DNA of 64,000 nt from Parvularcula sp039822105. GTDB taxonomy: Bacteria; Pseudomonadota; Alphaproteobacteria; Caulobacterales; Parvularculaceae. Made by a program: the position numbers and the translations under genes. Shown here in pieces: positions 44,891-53,377 of the stretch. Position 1 is the first letter of the stretch, and each line of letters starts with the position of its first letter. The notes beneath the pieces are model-generated. The model had not been told where the DNA came from and ran no database searches. It saw only the letters and a program-made list of their open reading frames with translations. The stretch covers positions 62,001 to 126,000 of the forward strand of contig JBCBMW010000008.1 in assembly GCA_039822105.1 (NCBI GenBank), in the 5' to 3' direction.

Positions 44891-46021
44891 TTAGTCGATC
44901 ATCCGGCGGTTCTTGAGCTTTTCATAGCGGGTCAGCGTCTCATGAAGCCAACGCGCGTGCTCATCCACCCGGCCCATCGCGACGTCCTTTGAGAACCGGA
45001 TGCGGTCGCGGTCGTCATTGGTATAGTCCGCAGCCCCCATAAAGGCGTCGGTCGGCTCACCCTCATAAGCGTCCTTCAAGACGTCCCAGCGGTTCTGCAT
45101 GAAGCTGCCAGGCTTTACCGCGTCGTGGGATGAGCGCCATTGGACCACGAGGCCAGCGAGGGTCGGCAGCACCATGAAGCCCACAAAGGGCGCCGCTGTC
45201 GTAAAGCCGTCGAACATCGAGCCCGTGGTCGAACCGGTGGAGACCACGGCCACCACAGCTGCGATGACTGACATGACAAACGCGGCCATCCAGGTGCGCC
45301 GCGTATCCTCGATATCTGGTTGATCAACCTCGAGAACTTTGATGTTGAAGAGGGACAAACACCGTTTGATCGTACGGCGTATGTTGTACTCGGCAATATA
45401 AGTCAGTGTGCTTTGGATAAGACCGGATGCACCCTTGATCGGCTCTTCATTCACCGCTCGTTCGGCGACGACACCGCTCAGCTCACCAAGCGTGCTTTCG
45501 ATCAGGTGCGCATTGTTCTCACGGGTGATCCGTAGACGACGCTCCCCTTTCTTATCGAGGTCATAGCGGAAGAACTTGACACCCACCCGCCCAACGGTGG
45601 CAAACAGGATGAAGGCAGTGATCAATCCCGAATAGATGCCGGTGGCCGTCACTGCTTCTCCGAGGCTGACACCATCGTTGGCACGATCAAGCGACAACAA
45701 CACGGTCGACGCAGCGCCGACAACGAGCGCGGCAGCGATCGACATCGTCAGCGGGATCCACTTGAACAGGATCAGGAATGATGAACGCTCATAGTTGAGA
45801 AGCCCACGCTTGTTGCCATCACTGTCGAAGACGAAGTTCCGGTTTTTGATTTCCTTCCGCACACAGTTGATCAACTCACCGAAATACTTCCGGTCGTGAT
45901 TGTCCCAATCCACATGCGAAATGTAATGAGACAGTTCTGTGATGGCGTTTTCGCCGATGTCGAGCGCGGACTCGTCGCTTTCCAGCTCGCCTTCGGTCTC
46001 GTTCAGAAACTCGTCATCCAT
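44891..46021 (-). CDS. uncharacterised membrane protein
   Basis: 376 aa. An acidic N-terminal ~90 residues (MDDEFLNETEGELESDESALD), then four predicted membrane helices in two pairs (~90-112, ~130-150; ~248-265, ~275-297), with a ~100-residue cytoplasmic stretch between the pairs and a charged C-terminal tail (TLTRYEKLKNRRMID). No catalytic motif or known family recognised. The convergent gene ends 10 bp away. Could be a structural or channel-like inner-membrane protein, but there is no support for a function. Confidence 0.75.
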   Translation of the reverse strand: MDDEFLNETEGELESDESALDIGENAITELSHYISHVDWDNHDRKYFGELINCVRKEIKNRNFVFDSDGNKRGLLNYERSSFLILFKWIPLTMSIAAALVVGAASTVLLSLDRANDGVSLGEAVTATGIYSGLITAFILFATVGRVGVKFFRYDLDKKGERRLRITRENNAHLIESTLGELSGVVAERAVNEEPIKGASGLIQSTLTYIAEYNIRRTIKRCLSLFNIKVLEVDQPDIEDTRRTWMAAFVMSVIAAVVAVVSTGSTTGSMFDGFTTAAPFVGFMVLPTLAGLVVQWRSSHDAVKPGSFMQNRWDVLKDAYEGEPTDAFMGAADYTNDDRDRIRFSKDVAMGRVDEHARWLHETLTRYEKLKNRRMID

Positions 46022-46140
46022 GGCCCACTCACCCCTAACAACATCACGCTGCGATCAGATCGACGAACGCGTTCGTTTGAATGTTGGGCAAAAGGTAAAC
46101 GACGCCAGATGGATCACCAAGCGCTTGTTCGCAAAACAGT

Positions 46141-47814
46141 TTAGCTCTTGTTTTTACATGGCTTTATAATCGGAAGATCACGCAAGATCAGCATGTCGGG
46201 ATCGATCTCGAGCTCTGCGCTGGCCGGCGCCGCAAGAACACCGCTGCCGCCCTCCATCGAAACGGTGAGAGACTGGCCATCCAGGACCACAGGAACGGGC
46301 ATCTCGAAACGGTAGGGCCCGGTGTCTTCCCACGCCAAACGCACCTCATCGTCGGCGCGCCCCACCTCCAGCTTCGGAAGCTGCGCCCGATAGAGATACG
46401 CGCGAACAATGTCGCCAAGGTCTCGCCCGGCCTCGTCTGATAGGATGGCGATGAAGTCTTCTGTCGATCTGTAGCCAGGCAGCTTCTCATACCCGTCCCA
46501 AGGCTCTGCCGTGCCATAAACAAGCCGCCGCGTGGCTCGCCACAGCACCTCTTCACCAACCAGCCAACGAAGGGTGTGCAGCATCCACGCTCCCTTGGCA
46601 TAAACATCAGGATTGCCAATCGCCGCCTCGACATGGGGCGTATCCGGAACAACGGCAGGATTACAGTTCTCAAGCCGCAGATAGGTCTCATACATGTGAT
46701 GGCGGTAGGCCGCCGCGCCCAACGTCGCTTCTGTGTAGAGCGGTTGCATATACATACCGTACCCCTCATGCAGCCAAACATCCTCAGGTGCGGCGTGGGT
46801 CATCGCGTTGCCAAACCACTCATGCGACAGCTCGTGATGGAGAAGCCAATCAAATCCGTGTTCATCCGATTTGTACCCCCAACCATAGGCATTGATCGTC
46901 TGATGCTCCATGCCGAGATGCGGCGTTTCAACGAACCCCACCTTTTCCTCTCGCCACGGATAAGGACCCACCAGATCCTCGAAAAACGCAAGATGTGGCT
47001 TGGCATCGGTTTCGATCAGTGTTCGTGCTTTATCCGCGTTCTCCGGCAGGGCGTAGAAGACAATCGGCAAGGTCGAACCATCGCGGCTCACGAAAACATC
47101 TTCAATCACCGTGTAGGGACCAGCGTTGAGCGCGACGGCGTAACCCGTGTGCGGCGAAGGGGTCCGCCAATGATAGGTCGCCAGACCATCAGTGCGCTTC
47201 TCGTCAATCAAGACGCCATTCATCGCGACGACCAGCGGATCAGGAACGGTGACGATAAGGTCGAGACCTTCGTCAGGCTTGTCGCCGAAATGGTCTTTGC
47301 ACGGCCACCAGAGGTCACAGCCCCTGCCCTGAACCGCTGTTGCGAACCATGGCTGTCCGTCGCCCGCCTTTGACCAGACGAAGCCGCCGTCCCAGGGCGC
47401 GTTCTCCGCAACGTGCGGCGCCCCTTCATAAGAAAGAGACACTGTGGCCGTCTCTCCCGGCGCGAGAGGAGCGGAGAGTTGAAGTCTCACCTTGTTCTGG
47501 TCGCGCTCCGCCGAGATCGCTTGTCCAGCATGAGATGCGGGGCCCAAAACGAAGCGAGGGTCGAGATCCAGCTCCACCACATCCAGTTCTGCGAGCGCCG
47601 TCAGCCTCACCGACAGGGTTCCGGCAATGCTCTCGGCATCAGGGTCCACACTCAACTCTAAGCGGTAGTGACGAACGTCATAGGCCTGCTGCAGCTCTGT
47701 CAGAGTACCGCCAGAAACGCGCGTTTGCGGATGAAGTTCCGTGCGTTGGCCGCCAGTACTCACGCAGGCCGCCAATAGAAAGACCACCCAAACCCTTAAC
47801 AACCAATGCCGCAT
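46141..47814 (-). CDS. M1-family metallopeptidase, lipoprotein
   Basis: 557 aa from the ATG at 47814 (GGAGGCGGG just upstream). The frame reaches 47871. Lipobox FLLAAC anchors it in the membrane. Aminopeptidase N-like N-domain (LELSVDPDAESIAGTLSVRL), exopeptidase motif LGMEHQT in place of GAMEN, zinc site H-E-L-S-H (His327, Glu328, His331) and third ligand Glu350 (WLHEGYGMYMQ). It lacks the long C-terminal helical domain of full aminopeptidase N, like other ~550-aa bacterial M1 enzymes. It should trim peptides in the periplasm or at the cell surface. Confidence 0.92.
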   Translation of the reverse strand: MRHWLLRVWVVFLLAACVSTGGQRTELHPQTRVSGGTLTELQQAYDVRHYRLELSVDPDAESIAGTLSVRLTALAELDVVELDLDPRFVLGPASHAGQAISAERDQNKVRLQLSAPLAPGETATVSLSYEGAPHVAENAPWDGGFVWSKAGDGQPWFATAVQGRGCDLWWPCKDHFGDKPDEGLDLIVTVPDPLVVAMNGVLIDEKRTDGLATYHWRTPSPHTGYAVALNAGPYTVIEDVFVSRDGSTLPIVFYALPENADKARTLIETDAKPHLAFFEDLVGPYPWREEKVGFVETPHLGMEHQTINAYGWGYKSDEHGFDWLLHHELSHEWFGNAMTHAAPEDVWLHEGYGMYMQPLYTEATLGAAAYRHHMYETYLRLENCNPAVVPDTPHVEAAIGNPDVYAKGAWMLHTLRWLVGEEVLWRATRRLVYGTAEPWDGYEKLPGYRSTEDFIAILSDEAGRDLGDIVRAYLYRAQLPKLEVGRADDEVRLAWEDTGPYRFEMPVPVVLDGQSLTVSMEGGSGVLAAPASAELEIDPDMLILRDLPIIKPCKNKS

Positions 47815-47957
47815 CCCGCCTCCATCAACCCGCCCCAACCCACCAAAGCGGTGCTCTGACAAAGGGGTCAAGCGGGCATCGCGTTCGCTGTCGTCGCAGC
47901 GGTAACAGTTAATTGAGGGTCAGGGTGTAACACCATCGCGGTCCAGGGGAGAGAACC

Positions 47958-48407
47958 ATGCGGCGCCTTATCTATCTTAGCACTGCCTATCGCGAGCCCA
48001 ACCAAGAGATGCTCGACACCATTCTGACAGACGCGAGAGCTTACAACAGCTCCCATGGCGTCACCGGTATGCTTGTCGCACACGGCAAAAAGTTCCTGCA
48101 GGTGCTTGAGGGCGATGCGGCTAAAGTCGAGATGGTGATGAAACGTGTGTGTGCGTCACAAAAGCACGGCGGCATCGTCACACTTGTGGATACCGACGCT
48201 ACACAACGCCTCTTCCCCGAATGGACGATGGGCTATGAGCGCTTGGCCACGAACGAAGAGGTCGACGGCTTCACCACGATCGCCGGCGCAGCCATGACGT
48301 TCCGCGATACGGGTGAATCGGATCTTGTGCAGCTGCTCGATCGGTTCTTCGACCGCTGGGCCCAGTTGCCACGATCTGTCAGCGCTGAACCACGCCTCCG
48401 CGCCTAA
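47958..48407 (+). CDS. BLUF-domain blue-light photoreceptor
   Basis: 149 aa, single-domain BLUF protein. Flavin-site residues are in place: Tyr6 (LIYLS), Asn30 (YNSSHGVTGML), Gln48 (FLQVLEG), Trp89 and Met91 (FPEWTMGY). A ~50-residue C-terminal extension with helices follows and could be the output contact. Short BLUF proteins signal by binding a partner after blue light changes the Tyr/Gln hydrogen bonds. The Blh and rhodopsin genes start 0.65 and 1.6 kb further on, suggesting a light-related cluster. Confidence 0.94.
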   Translation: MRRLIYLSTAYREPNQEMLDTILTDARAYNSSHGVTGMLVAHGKKFLQVLEGDAAKVEMVMKRVCASQKHGGIVTLVDTDATQRLFPEWTMGYERLATNEEVDGFTTIAGAAMTFRDTGESDLVQLLDRFFDRWAQLPRSVSAEPRLRA

Positions 48408-48467
48408 GCCATCCGTTAGGGCCTTGCTTCAGGTCGCAGTGACCGAGGGGTTCGTAGCAACTCGGCG

Positions 48468-48881
48468 TTACGGCCAGAGAACCTCTGGGTTCTTCATCGT
48501 TTTGATCTCAAGAACGTTGTTGTTCGGATCACTGATGAAAAAGGTTTCTTGCTCGTACTTGTCGTCCCTGAACCGGCGGTAAGGCGGATCGATGTACTCA
48601 AGACCTGCAGCAGCGATCCGGTCTTTCAACGCGTCGAAATCTTCTTGGCTCAGATGAACACCGAAATGCGGCACCAAGACATTTCCCATGTCCACATCAT
48701 GGCGGACACTGGGCAGTGTTTCCTCGCTTTGGTGCAAGGTTAGCTCATTTCCCCAGAAATTGACGTCTTGCCAGCGGCCCTCCTCGCGGTTGCCCAGCGT
48801 GCAGCCAAACACATCCACATAAAATGCAACCGTTTTTGCAAGATCACCCGCCGGAATGGCCAGATGGACAATCGCGGACAT
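48468..48881 (-). CDS. glyoxalase/VOC-family protein
   Basis: 137 aa from the ATG at 48881 (GGGAG eight bases upstream); the frame reaches 48896. Vicinal-oxygen-chelate fold with two beta-alpha-beta-beta-beta modules: IVHLAIPAGDLAKTVAFYVDVFG at the start and VPHFGVHLSQEDFDALKDRI in the second half, ending FISDPNNNVLEIKTM. Metal-ligand candidates are His7, Glu/His in the second module and Glu in LEIK. Substrate unknown. It lies on the opposite strand between BLUF and Blh. Confidence 0.85.
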   Translation of the reverse strand: MSAIVHLAIPAGDLAKTVAFYVDVFGCTLGNREEGRWQDVNFWGNELTLHQSEETLPSVRHDVDMGNVLVPHFGVHLSQEDFDALKDRIAAAGLEYIDPPYRRFRDDKYEQETFFISDPNNNVLEIKTMKNPEVLWP

Positions 48882-49053
48882 AGATAGCGCTCCCAAAGCG
48901 TCTCTTCTTTTTATGGGAGTCGCAAAACGCTCACAACCTGCCAGGCTGAGGGGCAGATGGGAAAGCCCATAAGGCCCAAATCAGCGACGCGCCGCGCACT
49001 GAATTTCCAAAAGATGCTGCGCCGCACACCTACCAAATCACCCCTGTGACAGG

Positions 49054-49962
49054 ATGGCTGCTTGCCCCGCGCCCATTCAGCCTACTCTCTTTGTCATGAA
49101 CAACTGGCTCAGCATTTTCGTGTTGACCACCGGCGCCTTCATCTCGTTGGAGCTGTTTGTCGGGTTTGATGCGCTCGGCGTGGGTTTGACCGTCGCCCTC
49201 GCGGCATCATTCATCATGTCGGGCCTGCCGCACGGCGCCCTGGATCTGTGGATCTCACGCGATGCAGGATACTGGCGATCTTGGCACAGTTTCGCTGCCT
49301 TTCATGTGATATACATCGCGTGCGCGGCAGCTTGCTTCTTCCTCTTCTCCGTATGGGAATCTCTCGCGCTGCTGGCGTTCTTAGTCTTCAGTATCGTCCA
49401 TTTCTCCGACGACTGGTCCGAAACGCTACCGCGATCGGTGCGTTTGCTTCTCAGTTTCAGCACGATCGCCCTACCATTCTTGGCCCACCCCCAAGATGTC
49501 GCAGATATCTTCAGCGTGATGATCGGCCAAGACGCCGGTCGTACCCAGACAGATCTGGATGGACTTAGCCAATACCTTCCAACGGTTGCGACGGCATCCT
49601 TAGGCGCCGTGGCGGTTCTTGACTGGCGCCAGCTGACGCTTCCCGTCGCCGTCTTCGCAGGCGCACTCTTCCTCCCTCCCCTGATCTTCTTTGGCCTCTA
49701 CTTCGCAGTTTGGCATAGTCCACTTCACCTCCGTCGGCATGCGGATTTGATCGCAACACCGTCGCGACGCTCTGTTCTTGTTGCGTATGCGTTCGGTGCA
49801 GCAGCAATTGCTGCTGGCATCACCATCGTCGCGCTTCCGGCGATCTCATCACTGAGCATTTCCGAGCACGTTATTCGTATGATTTTCTGGGGTTTAGCGG
49901 CACTTACTGTGCCGCACATGATCCTATTGTCGCAGGTTGGAACACTGACAAAACGTTCTTAG
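49054..49962 (+). CDS. blh: Blh beta-carotene 15,15'-dioxygenase
   Basis: 302 aa, about eight membrane segments. The Brp/Blh signature histidines that bind iron are all present: His60 (SGLPHGALDLW), His116 (FSIVHFSDDW), His221/His225/His229 (WHSPLHLRRH) and His288 (TVPHMIL). Cleaves beta-carotene symmetrically to two retinal molecules, supplying the chromophore of the rhodopsin whose gene starts 80 bp downstream on the same strand. An internal ATG at 49096 is an alternative start; neither has a strong Shine-Dalgarno sequence. Lycopene cyclase and other carotenoid genes are not in the window. Confidence 0.94.
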   Translation: MAACPAPIQPTLFVMNNWLSIFVLTTGAFISLELFVGFDALGVGLTVALAASFIMSGLPHGALDLWISRDAGYWRSWHSFAAFHVIYIACAAACFFLFSVWESLALLAFLVFSIVHFSDDWSETLPRSVRLLLSFSTIALPFLAHPQDVADIFSVMIGQDAGRTQTDLDGLSQYLPTVATASLGAVAVLDWRQLTLPVAVFAGALFLPPLIFFGLYFAVWHSPLHLRRHADLIATPSRRSVLVAYAFGAAAIAAGITIVALPAISSLSISEHVIRMIFWGLAALTVPHMILLSQVGTLTKRS

Positions 49963-50042
49963 ATCGCATGCGTCATTCCACCACTAGGCTCTACAGAAAC
50001 AAAATTTAGTTCCCATGCATCAACAACAACAAAGGGAACACC

Positions 50043-50837
50043 ATGGAAGCAACAGAACTCCTCAGCGTGGGTCAGTATAACCTGATCTACAACGCTTTCT
50101 CTTTCACGTTCGCAACGATGGCTGCGGCCACGTTGTTCTTCTGGTTGGGTCGCGCCCAAGTGGCGCCGGCTTACCGCACAGCACTGACAGTGACAGGGTT
50201 GGTGACAGCAATCGCCGCCTATCACTATTGGCGGATCTTTGAGAGCTGGGACGCTGCCTACACCGTCGTAGACGGAACGATCACGGCAACAGGGTATGCG
50301 TTCAACGATGCCTACCGATATGTCGATTGGCTCCTGACCGTTCCCCTCCTCCTGATCGAACTGATCTTGGTCATGCGTTTGTCGCGTGAGGAGACGTTCA
50401 GTAAAGCAACGACCCTTGGTGTTGCTGCGGCGATTATGGTGGCTCTCGGCTACCCTGGAGAGATTGCCGACGACAACGGCACCCGGGCGCTCTGGGGCTT
50501 CTTATCGACCATCCCGTTCCTCTACATCGTGTGGCAGCTCTTCCAGGGTCTGGGCCAGTCGATTGAGCGGCAGCCGGACAATGTGAAACCGCTGATCAAG
50601 GCCGCACGCCTTTTGACCTTTGCCAGCTGGGGCTTCTACCCGATTGTCTACATGGCACCCTTCGTGGGCCTGACCGGCGGTGCTGCCGATACGGTCATCC
50701 AGGTGGGTTACACGATCGCTGATATCGTCGCCAAAGCGATGTTCGGTGTCTTGATCTATGTGATCGCCATGCGGAAGTCAGAACACGAAATGGGCTCAGA
50801 CGCCGCGCCTGCTGCTGTCGCTCAGCCAGCTGAGTGA
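50043..50837 (+). CDS. proton-pump rhodopsin, xanthorhodopsin-like
   Basis: 264 aa, seven helices. Helix C has the DTE proton-pump motif: Asp95 acceptor, Thr99, Glu106 donor (YRYVDWLLTVPLLLIE). Retinal Schiff-base Lys231 is in helix G (YTIADIVAKAMFGVLI). His61 (AAYHYWRIF) matches the proteorhodopsin counter-ion His. Leu103 at the spectral-tuning site predicts green absorption. Helix E reads LWGFLSTIPF, with Gly152 where proteorhodopsin has a bulky Trp/Phe; this glycine opens the fenestration used by carotenoid antennas in xanthorhodopsin. AAGGGA sits five bases before the ATG. It pumps protons outward under light and is coupled to Blh upstream. Confidence 0.96.
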   Translation: MEATELLSVGQYNLIYNAFSFTFATMAAATLFFWLGRAQVAPAYRTALTVTGLVTAIAAYHYWRIFESWDAAYTVVDGTITATGYAFNDAYRYVDWLLTVPLLLIELILVMRLSREETFSKATTLGVAAAIMVALGYPGEIADDNGTRALWGFLSTIPFLYIVWQLFQGLGQSIERQPDNVKPLIKAARLLTFASWGFYPIVYMAPFVGLTGGAADTVIQVGYTIADIVAKAMFGVLIYVIAMRKSEHEMGSDAAPAAVAQPAE

Positions 50838-50846
50838 TCAAAAAAA

Positions 50847-50874
50847 GAGGCATGGAGCTCTCGCTCCATGCCTC
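50847..50874. terminator. bidirectional terminator, rhodopsin / CTERM gene
   Basis: GAGGCATGGAGC and GCTCCATGCCTC form a perfect 12-bp stem with loop TCTC. The A6 run on the left becomes T6 on the minus strand, so it strongly terminates the CTERM gene and also marks the rhodopsin end 9 bp away. Confidence 0.9.
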
Positions 50875-50900
50875 ATTCATCTTAGAAATCTTGGTCGTCT

Positions 50901-51665
50901 CTATGCAGACTTGCGACGACGGCTTGAGTTGAAGCCAATGCCAGCAAGGCCAGAGAGAAGCAGCACAGCTGCGCCTGGGATCGGTGTCTCTGTCACGGTG
51001 ATCGAACCGATAGCGAAGCCAGATGGAACGGCTGGATCGGTCGGCACGATCTCGAACACCATGCCCACAAGGCCACCAAGGTCGATGTTGTCACCTTCCG
51101 TACCCGAACCACCGTTATTGAAGGTGTACGTCACACCGTCGACGATCATGTCGAACGAGCCGCATGGACCTTCGGCCGTGTTCGGCTGCGAGCAAGGATT
51201 GTCGTTGCCAGCATTGAGATCGATGAAGTCGAACGAGACCTCACGGTTGAACGTGAAGATCAGCGACTCGCGTGAGGAGCTTTGGATCTGATCATCGCGG
51301 CCCGACTGGTCGAGCGGCGAAATCACAGCGAGGCCGGAGTCAGCTGGCGACAGGTCCTGGAGGATCGAGGTGACAACCGTATCAGGCTCATTGGCATCTG
51401 GGCGGTAGTAACCCACGGCGGTCACAGAGAGGCCTGATGCGTCGACATAGGTGAAGCCCGCGGCCTCATCTTGGACGCAAAGATCGCCGCCAGAAACAGA
51501 AATGCCGTTGCACTTGTTGCCGACGTCGCTGCCGAAATCAAAGTTGCCAGTCGGCATGTCCGCGCCAGGGTTTTGGAACGTGTAAGTGACCGACGCTGCG
51601 TGTGCTGCGCCTGCCATGGCCAAAACGCCGAGTGATGCAGCAGCGCCTGCGAGAAGCTTTTTCAT
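50901..51665 (-). CDS. VPLPA-CTERM protein, tandem paralogue 1
   Basis: 254 aa. Signal peptide MKKLLAGAAASLGVLAMAG, cleavage near AHA; the mature part opens SVTYTFQNPGADMPTGNFDFG. Beta-rich body with two Cys (KCNGISVSGGDLCV). Another pair is found in CSQPNTAEGPCGSFD. Tail TPIPGAAVLLLSGLAGIGFNSSRRRK is the exosortase-type Pro motif, membrane helix and basic end. Clearly homologous along its whole length to the next upstream gene (51850-52551). Predicted to be exported and anchored or released by an exosortase. Function of the mature domain is unknown. Confidence 0.9.
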   Translation of the reverse strand: MKKLLAGAAASLGVLAMAGAAHAASVTYTFQNPGADMPTGNFDFGSDVGNKCNGISVSGGDLCVQDEAAGFTYVDASGLSVTAVGYYRPDANEPDTVVTSILQDLSPADSGLAVISPLDQSGRDDQIQSSSRESLIFTFNREVSFDFIDLNAGNDNPCSQPNTAEGPCGSFDMIVDGVTYTFNNGGSGTEGDNIDLGGLVGMVFEIVPTDPAVPSGFAIGSITVTETPIPGAAVLLLSGLAGIGFNSSRRRKSA

Positions 51666-51799
51666 GAATGATTCCCCTCATTCCCCGAAATTTGCGACTT
51701 GATAGTATCACATTTCTTCGGATTCAATCAATAGCGTTAACAGGCTGGAAAGCTTGTCGCGGCCGCAGGGGGCTGCGGTCGCCTCTCAGGCACGAAAAA

Positions 51800-51825
51800 G
51801 GGCATGGAGACGTCGCTCCATGCCC
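51800..51825 (-). terminator. terminator of CTERM paralogue 2
   Basis: GGGCATGGAG and CTCCATGCCC form a perfect 10-bp stem around a 6-base loop, followed on the minus strand by CTTTTTCG. The stem core GGCATGGAG/CTCCATGCC is shared with the terminator at 50847-50874, so gene and terminator were probably duplicated together. Confidence 0.85.
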
Positions 51826-51849
51826 CATCAATTCAGGTGCCAGTTCGGT

Positions 51850-52551
51850 TTAAGCCGAGCGGCGACGACGGCTTGAGTTGAAGCCGATGCCAGCAAGGCC
51901 CGAGAGCAGAAGTGCTGCTGCGCCTGGGATTGGCGTTTCGGCCACAGTGATCGAAGCGATCGCGAAGCCGCCATTCGGGTCCGTTGCGACAAACTCAAAC
52001 GAGTTGCCGATGATGCTGTCAAAGACCATGTCGTCGATCGCTGTGTAAGAGCCAAACAGCGAGCCGTTCACGAAGAGGTCGAACGTGCCGCAAGGGCCTT
52101 CACCGCCAGGGTTGGCGCATTCGCGGTCAGCACCAGCGTTGAAGTCCATGGCTTCGAGCGAGACTTCCGTCCCAAATTCGAACAGGATCGACTCGCCGGC
52201 CGAGTACTGCACCTGGTCGTCAGAAGAACCTTCGCCAGGCGACACAATCGCAAGGCCCGACGTGTGTGGTGCCAGGTCGACCATCAGGTCGGTGATGCCG
52301 CCCGAGTTGAACGCCTTGGCAGTCAGGTCGATGCCGTCCTTGGTGTAGGTCAGGCCCAGGTTCTCATCGATCGAGCACAGGTCGATGCTCGAGATTTTGA
52401 TGCCGTTGCACTTACCACCGGTGGTGAAGTTGCCGGTTGGCATGTCCGCACCTGGGTTTTCGAACGTGAACGTGACCTCCGACGCTTGCGCCGCGCCGGC
52501 CATAGCCATCACGCCCAAACAAGCCGCCGCGCTCGCAAGAAGCTTCTTCAT
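51850..52551 (-). CDS. VPLPA-CTERM protein, tandem paralogue 2
   Basis: 233 aa from the ATG at 52551. The open frame runs back to 52659, but the signal peptide (MKKLLASAAACLGVMAMAG, cleavage near AQA) fixes the start. The mature start SEVTFTFENPGADMPTGNF mirrors paralogue 1, as do the Cys pairs (KCNGIKISSIDLCS; CANPGGEGPCGTFD) and the tail TPIPGAAALLLSGLAGIGFN-SSRRRRSA. Shorter than paralogue 1 by a few loops. The pair probably coats the surface or binds an extracellular ligand; no enzyme motif is seen. Confidence 0.9.
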   Translation of the reverse strand: MKKLLASAAACLGVMAMAGAAQASEVTFTFENPGADMPTGNFTTGGKCNGIKISSIDLCSIDENLGLTYTKDGIDLTAKAFNSGGITDLMVDLAPHTSGLAIVSPGEGSSDDQVQYSAGESILFEFGTEVSLEAMDFNAGADRECANPGGEGPCGTFDLFVNGSLFGSYTAIDDMVFDSIIGNSFEFVATDPNGGFAIASITVAETPIPGAAALLLSGLAGIGFNSSRRRRSA

Positions 52552-52690
52552 GATTGTTCCCCTCTTAGGATCCAGTTGTGGGACAAACATCCCGTGACAC
52601 TGGATCACAATGCAAAGGGGATGCCGGAGGGCGAGCCGCTTAAGGACAGCAGCCACCAAGTGGCGCCGAATGTCGAGCCGCCGTTCAAGC

Positions 52691-53377
52691 TTAGCGGTTC
52701 AAGCGCTCGAGAAGTTCCTTTTGGAAGTCCTGGCTTTTGGCGAGGCATTGGAGGTTCATGCTATCCGCCCAGCGCGTGGTGTAGACAAAGGCGGCATCGC
52801 GGTCGAAGGATTGCGGCTCCTGCCCCTCTTTGATGAGGCCAAAGTCGCGATCGGTGGCGGTGCCGATGCCCTCTTTGCTGCGGTTCATCACCTCCCGCCC
52901 CTGCTCGGTGATCACCGCTTGCTTAAAAGGCTCCGGACACGACGAGGACGATGAGATGTAACGAAAGCCCTGGCCCGGCTGGATGACATCGGTATCGCGA
53001 CACAGGAAGTGTCCCTTCGCAGTGAAATAGTCTGTGTACTCAACTTTACGAACCGCACAGTCGGTCAGGACCAAGCCGTCATTGTTGCCGTAAGCGCAGC
53101 TGGTTTTATTGTCCGAGGACGCATCAATCGCATCACCCGCGGTGCCCACCACATCGACGATGCCGAGCGTTGCGACATTGAGGCCGATGCTGCTCACCGC
53201 ACTGACAGCGCGCAAATTCGCCCGGCGCCGATGGGCCGTCACCTCTGCGCCATTGAGCGCAAAAGTCTCATCGGGCTTGCCGAGATAGGTGGTGAAAGTC
53301 GCCGCGGTCGCGCACTCCCCGCTCTCGTCTAAAGACCCGTCGAACGAGTAGCCCTGCCCTTGAGCCAGATGAACCAT
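52691..53377 (-). CDS. hypothetical protein, N-terminally altered lipoprotein copy
   Basis: 228 aa with no signal peptide, although its close relative fragment at 53899-54117 has one. It contains a Gly/Ala/Val-rich stretch (VSSIGLNVATLGIVDVVGTAGDAIDA) that may be a membrane segment or hydrophobic core, and six Cys residues. From residue ~18 it reads ESGECATAATFTTY, nearly the same as ESGECATASTFTTY in the upstream fragment, and the DNA is a 42-bp imperfect direct repeat. Upstream of the ATG the DNA turns abruptly AT-rich. Probably a copy that lost its original 5' end. Family unknown; expression and export are doubtful. Confidence 0.6.
   Translation of the reverse strand: MVHLAQGQGYSFDGSLDESGECATAATFTTYLGKPDETFALNGAEVTAHRRRANLRAVSAVSSIGLNVATLGIVDVVGTAGDAIDASSDNKTSCAYGNNDGLVLTDCAVRKVEYTDYFTAKGHFLCRDTDVIQPGQGFRYISSSSSCPEPFKQAVITEQGREVMNRSKEGIGTATDRDFGLIKEGQEPQSFDRDAAFVYTTRWADSMNLQCLAKSQDFQKELLERLNR
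53285..53326. repeat. 42-bp imperfect direct repeat, copy 1
   Basis: Matches 53938-53979 with 38 of 42 identical bases in the same orientation. Encodes (minus strand) the ESGECATA-TFTTY segment of the unknown lipoprotein family. The two copies flank the AT-rich cassette. Confidence 0.8.

Noticed and set aside
50043..50837. Sodium- or chloride-pump rhodopsin
   Set aside because: Helix C has Asp-Thr-Glu, not the NDQ or NTQ motifs of ion pumps.
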